Positions 58,188-64,000 of a DNA stretch of 64,000 nt are shown here, in pieces (within the stretch, counting starts at the first letter, position 1; each line of letters starts with the position of its first letter). This stretch comes from Mucilaginibacter daejeonensis (GTDB lineage: Bacteria > Bacteroidota > Bacteroidia > Sphingobacteriales > Sphingobacteriaceae), in NCBI RefSeq assembly GCF_020783335.1, contig NZ_CP086068.1:3472001-3536000 (forward strand), read 5' to 3'. Position numbers and translations under genes: made by a program. A model generated the notes under the pieces. That model saw only the letters and a program-made list of their open reading frames with translations, was not told the DNA's origin and searched no databases.

Positions 58188-59810
58188 ATGAGAATTTTTT
58201 GGTGTGTTGTTTTCTGTTTGATAGGCATTGGCCGTGCGTTAGCCGACACCCCGGAGCTCATAGGCCAGCTCAAGACCGAGATCGACCGCAAGCACGAGTA
58301 TGACCAGGCCAAGCAGAAGCGTATAGACGGCTTAAAACGCCGTTTGAAGACCACCCCTGTGGGCAGAACGGATGCCCGTTTTGACCTGTGCACCCAGATC
58401 TACAACGAGTACAAGACCTACCAGTATGATTCTGCCTCGGTGTATATTGAAAAAATGGAGGCCATGGGCGATCGTTATAACGACCGCGCCAAGCAGTATT
58501 ACAGCAAGGTGCAAATGGCCTTTATCCTGCTATCGTCGGGCATGTTCACCGAAACCTTCGACAAGTTGCGGGGTGTAGACCCGCGGTACCTGGACGATAG
58601 CGCCCGTTTTGACCACTACTCCATCCTCACCAGGGCTTATTACGACCTGGCCCAGTATGATAATGATAAGACGTACTCGCCGCGCTACAACGCACTGGCC
58701 AACCGGTATATCGATTCGGCCATTGCCCTTACCTCGCCCGGCTCGTATGATAACACCTACCTGACCGGGTATAAACTGATGAAGAACCGGCAGTACGCTC
58801 GTGCCGAGGAGATATTTAAGCGCCAGTTGCAGGAGAATAAGCTCACCCGCCACCAGTACGCCATTGTGGCCTCTACCCTGAGCGATCTTTATATCAGCAC
58901 CGACCGCAACCAGCAAAGCATCGACCTGCTGATCCAGGCCGCCATTGCCGATATACAGACCTCCACCAAGGAGACCGTAGCTCTGTTCTGGCTCTCGCAG
59001 CAACTGTACAAGAACGGCGACTCGCGCAATGCCTACCTGTTCATCCAGCAGGCCATGGCCGATGCCGAGTTTTACGGTGCCCGCCAGCGCCAGTTTCAGA
59101 TCAGTTCGCTGTTGCCTATCGTGGCCGCACAGGAGTTGGATGCCTCCGAAAAAGCACGGATGCGTTTCCTGCTTTACACCGTGGCCACCACGCTGATCGC
59201 GGCACTGGTAGTGGTGTTCTCGTTCCTGTTGTACAAGCAGTTGAAAAAGGTGCAGGCCAAAGAGAAGGAGATCGAGGAGAAGAACGAGGAATTGGAGATC
59301 ATTAACGGCAAACTGCAGGAAGATGCCCGCATTAAGGAGGACTACATCGGCTACTTCTTCAACGCCATATCGGGCTACATTCTCAAGCTGGAAAAGCTGA
59401 AGCACTCGATCGATACCAAGCTATCTATCAAAAAGTACGACGATATCCAGATCACGATCAATAAGATCAATATTAAAAAAGAGCGTGAGGACCTGTTCTA
59501 CACCTTCGACCATGTGTTCCTGAAGATATTCCCCAACTTTATCACCTCGTTCAATGCCCTCTTTGCCGAAAAGGACCAGATATGGCCTAAAGAGCACGAG
59601 GTACTGACCACCGACCTGCGCATATTTGCCCTGATGCGTTTAGGTATAACCGATACCACCGCCATAGCCAACATACTTGAGTACTCCGAAAAGACCATCT
59701 ACGTGTACAAGATGCGCATGAAAGCTAAAGCCCTCATCCACGGTGACGAATTTGACGCCAAGATCATGGCCATCAAAGCAGTGGATAGCGCGAAAGAGCG
59801 ACCACAATAG
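58188..59810 (+). CDS. SusR-like membrane-spanning transcriptional regulator (DUF6377 type)
   Basis: The 540-residue protein has a signal peptide, a periplasmic TPR-like helical region (about 20-320), one transmembrane helix (about 326-348, LLYTVATTLIAALVVVFSFL), a coiled coil (KKVQAKEKEIEEKNEELEII) and a cytoplasmic C-terminus ending in a LuxR-type HTH (RLGITDTTAIANILEYSEKT). B. thetaiotaomicron SusR, about 550 residues and membrane-spanning, has the same plan and activates the sus operon in response to maltose. The gene has its own promoter and lies downstream of the operon instead of upstream. Control of the starch genes is inferred from homology and position. Confidence 0.82.
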   Translation: MRIFWCVVFCLIGIGRALADTPELIGQLKTEIDRKHEYDQAKQKRIDGLKRRLKTTPVGRTDARFDLCTQIYNEYKTYQYDSASVYIEKMEAMGDRYNDRAKQYYSKVQMAFILLSSGMFTETFDKLRGVDPRYLDDSARFDHYSILTRAYYDLAQYDNDKTYSPRYNALANRYIDSAIALTSPGSYDNTYLTGYKLMKNRQYARAEEIFKRQLQENKLTRHQYAIVASTLSDLYISTDRNQQSIDLLIQAAIADIQTSTKETVALFWLSQQLYKNGDSRNAYLFIQQAMADAEFYGARQRQFQISSLLPIVAAQELDASEKARMRFLLYTVATTLIAALVVVFSFLLYKQLKKVQAKEKEIEEKNEELEIINGKLQEDARIKEDYIGYFFNAISGYILKLEKLKHSIDTKLSIKKYDDIQITINKINIKKEREDLFYTFDHVFLKIFPNFITSFNALFAEKDQIWPKEHEVLTTDLRIFALMRLGITDTTAIANILEYSEKTIYVYKMRMKAKALIHGDEFDAKIMAIKAVDSAKERPQ

Positions 59811-59814
59811 AAAG

Positions 59815-59841
59815 CCGTCATTCGAGGAACGAAGCGATCTC
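59815..59841. repeat. Possible dispersed intergenic repeat unit
   Basis: CGTCATTCGAGGAACGAAGC followed by GATCTC resembles a short motif I recall as widely dispersed between genes of Sphingobacteriaceae (CGTCATTGCGAGGAACGAAG type). Only one copy is in this window, so its repeat nature cannot be shown here. Confidence 0.4.
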
Positions 59842-59888
59842 TGCATGTTCAAGATTTCCGGATCGAACACAATTTAAGGCGGTCATTC

Positions 59889-59916
59889 TTGCTTGTTGAT
59901 AGACAATTTATTTTTG
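59889..59916 (+). promoter_or_regulatory. Promoter of the AT-rich lipoprotein gene
   Basis: TTG (59889-59891), a 17-base spacer and TATTTTTG (59909-59916) match the Bacteroidota promoter pattern well. The ATG is 59 bases downstream. Confidence 0.55.
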
Positions 59917-59975
59917 ACCAGATCAAATTTTGCGATTTTATATAAATTAGGTCTTTCAAAATAAACCTGTCACAC

Positions 59976-60584
59976 ATGAATAAAAGATCGTACCTCCTTA
60001 TATTATTATTATTGGCCGTTGCTTTTACACAATGCAAAAATAAGGTCAAAGAAAGAGATGACGCTTTGAAGCTCTCTCTATCTAAATATTTCAAAACAGA
60101 ACTTGATACAACATCCAAAATAGACAGCATCATACTTCTCAAGGTTGACACCTTGAACACTAAGAATAATTATGGCTTTGAATCTGATGCATGGTTGAAC
60201 TATGCCCTCAGGAGATCAAGTTTAGATTCCTTGAACGCTACTTTCGTCATTTCAAAGTTCAAAATAGCTAACGCATATGATGAAATTTCATCCAGCTTAG
60301 CATCAACTGAAAGAACTGAAGCGATCGCGATGAAAGAAAAGTATCGGAGCCAAGCTGATGAGACCTTGAGCATTATCAAGAAAGCCACTGTATTAGATTC
60401 TCTTCGTACCAACAGTAAAGACAGCTTGAATAACCTCGGGTACATCGCGAACTTTAAAGTCATTTATCGGGATCATTCAAATGTTCAAGGTAAGGTCGAG
60501 GGTTATCTACGATTTGCACCCAACTATTCGATATTAATAACAAAAACTCCAGAGATCGACTTTGACAGCTATGTTGTAAAATAG
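59976..60584 (+). CDS. Lipoprotein of unknown function
   Basis: The 202-residue protein has a type II signal peptide (LLLLLAVAFTQCKNK, Cys20) and a mature part rich in Ser, Lys, Asp and Leu that looks mostly helical (ALKLSLSKYF, AIAMKEKYRSQADETLSIIKKA), ending in a short beta-type segment (GYLRFAPNYSILITKTPEID). I do not recognise the family. Its base composition is visibly more AT-rich than that of the starch genes and smc on either side, which may reflect recent acquisition or weak expression. It has its own promoter and is not tied to a neighbour by overlap. Confidence 0.75.
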   Translation: MNKRSYLLILLLLAVAFTQCKNKVKERDDALKLSLSKYFKTELDTTSKIDSIILLKVDTLNTKNNYGFESDAWLNYALRRSSLDSLNATFVISKFKIANAYDEISSSLASTERTEAIAMKEKYRSQADETLSIIKKATVLDSLRTNSKDSLNNLGYIANFKVIYRDHSNVQGKVEGYLRFAPNYSILITKTPEIDFDSYVVK

Positions 60585-60979
60585 CTTCATGATTTGACCA
60601 TGAGGGTAGCATGACCGAACATCGGTCGAACCATCGTTCTGTAGTAGCATGACAAGCTGTTTCACATCGAAAAAAGTATTACATCCCTGTAACAAAATTC
60701 CCCAACTTTCCCCACTTTTTGACGTTGCGAAAATCGTAAAAACCCAACTTTTTCCAGAAAAAGCAACATTTTTCGAAAATGTAACACCAGATGTAACACT
60801 TTTTGAGTGAAATGTAACACTTACCACAGGCTAAAAGGCATGGACCGATGGCGGTCATCGTGCCTTTTTGCGCTATTTTTATTAATTTCGTAATGGTGAT
60901 TTCTGGCCTGTTGTGGCAGGCCGGCCCCCTATTGATCGAACCATTTTTAAAAGGCGTGCCGGCGGCATGGCGCGAACGT
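60585..60979. other. Spacer upstream of smc with ATGTAACAC repeats
   Basis: This stretch of 395 bases has no gene. It contains three exact copies of ATGTAACAC (60779-60787, 60791-60799, 60812-60820) and a fourth TGTAACA (60688-60694). A terminator-like hairpin follows at 60833-60868. No clear smc promoter was found. Confidence 0.5.
60833..60870 (+). terminator. Terminator-like hairpin upstream of smc
   Basis: AAAAGGCA (60833-60840) pairs with TGCCTTTT (60861-60868), with an inner GACC/GGTC stem, and continues into a T/G run. It lies 249 bases past the unknown lipoprotein gene and 110 bases before smc, so it may end transcription from the repeat region. Confidence 0.55.
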
Positions 60980-63900
60980 ATGCAGTTAACTAAGTTAGAG
61001 GTAAAAGGCTTTAAAAGCTTTGGCGATAAGATCACCATCAACTTTGATGAGGGTGTTACGGCCATTGTGGGCCCTAACGGCTGCGGCAAATCTAACGTGG
61101 TGGACTCAATACGCTGGGTCCTGGGCGAGCAAAGCACGCGGGCCCTGCGGTCCGAAAAGATGGAGAATATCATTTTTAACGGTACCAAAAGCCGCAAACC
61201 AGCCAACCTGGCCGAGGTTTCGCTCACGTTCGACAATACCAAGAACGTGCTGCCGACCGAATTTTCGCAGGTGACGCTTACCCGCAAATTATACCGTACC
61301 GGTGAGAGCGAGTACCGCCTCAATGATGTGCAATGCCGCCTGAAGGACATCACTGACCTGTTCCTGGACACCGGTATAGGCTCCGACTCCTACTCCATTA
61401 TCGAACTGAAGATGATCGACGAGATCATCACCAATAAGGAAGGCTCGCGCCGTAACCTGTTCGAGGAGGCATCGGGCATATCCAAATACAAGCTTCGTAA
61501 AAAGCAGACCTTCAACAAATTAAAGGACACCGAGGCCGACCTGGAACGCGTACAGGATCTGCTTTTTGAGATCGAGAAGAACTTAAAGACGCTGGAGAAC
61601 CAGGCCAAAAAGACGGAGCGTTATTACCGGCTAAAGGACCAGTACAAGTCGTTAAGTATCATGCTCGCCTCATTCCGTATCGTATCGTTCAGTGAGTCGC
61701 TGGTACGTATAGAGGAGCAGGAACAGAAGCACCGTGAGGAACGCTCGGGCATTACCACCAGGATCGATACGCTGGAAGCTACCCTGCAACAGCAAAAGCT
61801 GGACAACCTGACCCGCGAAAAGAACCTCTCGTTACAACAAAAGACCACTAACGAGTTCATATCCAAGATACGGGCTTACGAAAGCGAGAAAAAGATCAAG
61901 AACGAGCAGCTCAAATTCCAGCGCGATAAAGAGAGCCGCCTCACCGAGGAATTGGAACGTGACAAGAACCAGCTGAACCACGTACTATACAACATTAAAC
62001 GCCTCAACGAAGAGAAGCTGCAGGAAGAAGAGAACCTACAGACCATAACCAGCAAAGTGGCCGACCTTAAACAGGCCGTCGATGACCTGCGCCAGGACCA
62101 GGCCGCCCTCCGCGGCGAGTTGAACGAGCTGACCAGCATCAACAACCGTTTGCAGAACCAGATCTACCAGACCGAGAAGGACCTCGACATCTTGCGTATA
62201 CAACAGCAGGCCCTGGAGCAGGAAAGCCAGCGCAATATGGAAGATACGGCCAGCCGCGAGGTGGAGCTATCGCACTTTAATCAACTGGTGGCCGAACTGG
62301 AAAGCCGCACCGGTACCGCTGAAAGCGAGATGCAGGCGGCGGTAGAGTTCGAGGCACAACTGCAACAACAGATCCGCGATACGGATGACGAGATCAACCT
62401 GACCAAGGACCAGCTATCCAAGCAAAGCCGCCAGCTGGATGCCAAGCAGAACGAGTACAACCTCACCAAAAGCATGGTGGATAACCTGGAAGGCTTCCCC
62501 GAAAGTATCCGCTTCCTAAAAAAACAAGCCGATTGGGCTAAGAACGTACCGCTGTTCAGCGATATCCTTTTTTGCCAGGAAGATTACCGCATCACCATCG
62601 AGAACTATCTCGAACCATTGATGAACTACTTTGTGGTGGAGGACCGTGAGAGCGCCATCAAAGCCATTGGGCTGTTGCGCAATGCCTCTCGCGGCCGCGC
62701 CCAGTTCTTCATTTTGAATGAGTTCAAAGATCTGGCCAATGGACCAGTGCATGTCCAACAAGGTTGGGTACCTGCCTTGCAGGTGATCGAGGTAGATGCG
62801 CGTTACCGCCCCCTGTGCGACCACTTGTTAAGGAACGTTTACCTGATCGATGACACGGCCGAGACCGCACTTAATGCGTCACCAGTGCCTGATGATGTGG
62901 TGTTGTTGGGAACAAGCGGCAAGTTCAGCAAAACACGGCTGATCATGGCCGGCGGATCAGTGGGTTTATTTGAAGGTAAACGGATAGGCCGCGCCAAGAA
63001 CCTCGAGAACTTAGCCAAGGAGATACGCCAGAGCGAACAGCAGATCGGACAACTCAAGGCCAGCCAGGAGACCTTGCAAAGCAAACTCGCGGCCCTGAAA
63101 GCATCAGGAAAGGCGCCCGACATTTTACAAAAACAGCAGGAACTGAACCGCCTGCATACCGAACTGGTAACCGTGACCACCCGCCGCGAGCAGTACCAAA
63201 CCTTTATTACCAATAGCCGCAACCGTAAGGACGACATTGCCCGCAAGATCGCCACCATACAGGAGGACGAGCAAAAACTCATCCCTCAATTGGCAGAGCT
63301 GCGGACGCAAAAAGAGATACAGTCGGACCAGTTGCTGGACAAGCAGCAGGCATTTAATGAGTTGAACGAGTATACTACCGTTCAAAGCAATGCCTACAAC
63401 CAGGAGAATATCCGCTTTCACCAACAGCAGAACAAGGTATCGGGCCTGGTGAAAGACCTCGAATACCGCGAAAGCCAGCAGGATAATTTGGAAGGCCGCA
63501 TCAGGACCAATTCGGCAGAGATGGAAAAGGTGCAGGCAGCCTTGCTGGAGACCCTACAGCACAGCGACCTGTCAGACGATGAACTGTTAGACATGTACAC
63601 CCAGCGCGAGGCTTTGGAAAAGGCCACCAAGACCGCCGAAGAGGAATATTACAAGGGTCGTGGCGCCATCAACGAGACCGAGAACGATATAGCCCTGCTG
63701 CGTCGTCAAAAGGACCAGGCCGATGTGATCGAAAACGACTTGAAGGACAAGCGCAACAACTTAAAACTCGAATTGAACGCCTTAAAAGAGCGCCTGGCCG
63801 TGGAGTTCAGCATTGATATCAATGACCTAATGGAGACCGAAGTGCCGGCTGATGAAAGCGAGCAGGACCTGCGCGAACGTACCGACAAACTCAAAAAGCA

Positions 63901-64000
63901 ACTGGATGATTTTGGCGCCATCAACCCAATGGCTCTCGAGGCTTTCCAGGAAATGAACGAACGCTACGAGTTCATCCAAAACCAAAAGAAAGACCTCATG
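60980..64000 (+). CDS. smc: Chromosome segregation protein SMC, 3' end outside the window
   Basis: SMC forms the ATP-driven ring that organises and segregates the chromosome. The first 1007 codons are present and open to the window edge. The N-terminal ATPase half has LEVKGFKSFGDKITINFDEG and Walker A GPNGCGKSN. The first coiled coil follows (about 170-510), then the hinge (about 515-670, with WAKNVPLFSDILFCQEDYRI) and the returning coiled coil with INPMALEAFQEMNERYEF. The family is usually about 1180 residues, so the signature motif and Walker B of the second ATPase half lie beyond the edge. Start ATG 60980 (MQLTKLEVKG) is the normal family start. Confidence 0.97.
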   Translation, partial: MQLTKLEVKGFKSFGDKITINFDEGVTAIVGPNGCGKSNVVDSIRWVLGEQSTRALRSEKMENIIFNGTKSRKPANLAEVSLTFDNTKNVLPTEFSQVTLTRKLYRTGESEYRLNDVQCRLKDITDLFLDTGIGSDSYSIIELKMIDEIITNKEGSRRNLFEEASGISKYKLRKKQTFNKLKDTEADLERVQDLLFEIEKNLKTLENQAKKTERYYRLKDQYKSLSIMLASFRIVSFSESLVRIEEQEQKHREERSGITTRIDTLEATLQQQKLDNLTREKNLSLQQKTTNEFISKIRAYESEKKIKNEQLKFQRDKESRLTEELERDKNQLNHVLYNIKRLNEEKLQEEENLQTITSKVADLKQAVDDLRQDQAALRGELNELTSINNRLQNQIYQTEKDLDILRIQQQALEQESQRNMEDTASREVELSHFNQLVAELESRTGTAESEMQAAVEFEAQLQQQIRDTDDEINLTKDQLSKQSRQLDAKQNEYNLTKSMVDNLEGFPESIRFLKKQADWAKNVPLFSDILFCQEDYRITIENYLEPLMNYFVVEDRESAIKAIGLLRNASRGRAQFFILNEFKDLANGPVHVQQGWVPALQVIEVDARYRPLCDHLLRNVYLIDDTAETALNASPVPDDVVLLGTSGKFSKTRLIMAGGSVGLFEGKRIGRAKNLENLAKEIRQSEQQIGQLKASQETLQSKLAALKASGKAPDILQKQQELNRLHTELVTVTTRREQYQTFITNSRNRKDDIARKIATIQEDEQKLIPQLAELRTQKEIQSDQLLDKQQAFNELNEYTTVQSNAYNQENIRFHQQQNKVSGLVKDLEYRESQQDNLEGRIRTNSAEMEKVQAALLETLQHSDLSDDELLDMYTQREALEKATKTAEEEYYKGRGAINETENDIALLRRQKDQADVIENDLKDKRNNLKLELNALKERLAVEFSIDINDLMETEVPADESEQDLRERTDKLKKQLDDFGAINPMALEAFQEMNERYEFIQNQKKDLM

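Noticed and set aside
58530..59405. 291-residue minus-strand frame opposite the SusR-like gene
   Set aside because: Leu/Val-rich translation typical of an antisense frame; the plus-strand protein has coherent domains.
60779..60820. CRISPR-like array suggested by repeats
   Set aside because: Repeats are only 9 bases with spacers of 3 and 12 bases, far too short, and no cas gene is present.
60679..61371. 230-residue minus-strand frame over the smc start
   Set aside because: It crosses the smc start and the ATGTAACAC repeats, which produce repetitive CYI-type peptides; no coding character.

Overview
The window reads as chromosomal DNA of a plant-polysaccharide-degrading Bacteroidota, most likely family Sphingobacteriaceae (Mucilaginibacter or Pedobacter type). 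This rests on two SusC/SusD pairs, a hybrid two-component (HTCS) regulator, seven GH43 enzymes, AT-rich leaders without clear Shine-Dalgarno sites, and several perfect TAnnTTTG promoter elements. I saw no insertion sequence, integrase, CRISPR array or rRNA.

Region 1 (1-620): the start of a lipoprotein gene leaving the left edge, then a tRNA-Arg(CCG) with its own -7 box and terminator. Region 2 (621-17198, minus strand): an 11-gene operon for acetylated or feruloylated glucuronoarabinoxylan. In transcription order it holds GH43, GH43-CBM6, SASA esterase, CE2, GH67, GH43, GH8 Rex-type, CE1, CE6, GH43 with a duplicated segment, and uxuA. Region 3 (17590-26602): GH43 (+), a 1394-residue HTCS sensor/regulator (-) and GH3 (+), each probably its own unit. 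Region 4 (26642-41292, minus): a GH10 xylanase-GH115 glucuronidase-GH43 lipoprotein operon, then susCD closed by a perfect hairpin, then a GH43-GH127/146 arabinose-releasing pair. Region 5 (41734-43828, plus): two secreted esterases. Together regions 2-5 form one large xylan utilisation locus. GH10 cuts the backbone, six esterases remove acyl groups, GH115 and GH67 remove (methyl)glucuronic acid, GH43 and GH127 remove arabinose, and GH8, GH43 and GH3 finish xylo-oligosaccharides. SusCD imports oligosaccharides, the HTCS is the likely switch, and UxuA supplies a cytosolic uronate step.

Region 6 (43900-46857, minus): a GHMP kinase resembling plant glucuronokinase directly followed by galU, then gluQ. 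The pair suggests a glucuronate to UDP-glucuronate salvage route, although a hairpin separates it from the xylan locus. Region 7 (47256-59810, plus): a starch/maltodextrin locus with GH13, SusC, SusD, SusE-like protein, GH31, a small unknown lipoprotein and a SusR-like membrane regulator. Region 8 (59976-64000, plus): an unknown AT-rich lipoprotein gene, a spacer with ATGTAACAC repeats, and smc cut by the right edge.

Start codons were moved inward wherever the longest frame began at TTG or GTG, or added a leader before a clear signal peptide. Family calls come from motifs recognised by eye; CAZy subfamilies and substrates are inferences.
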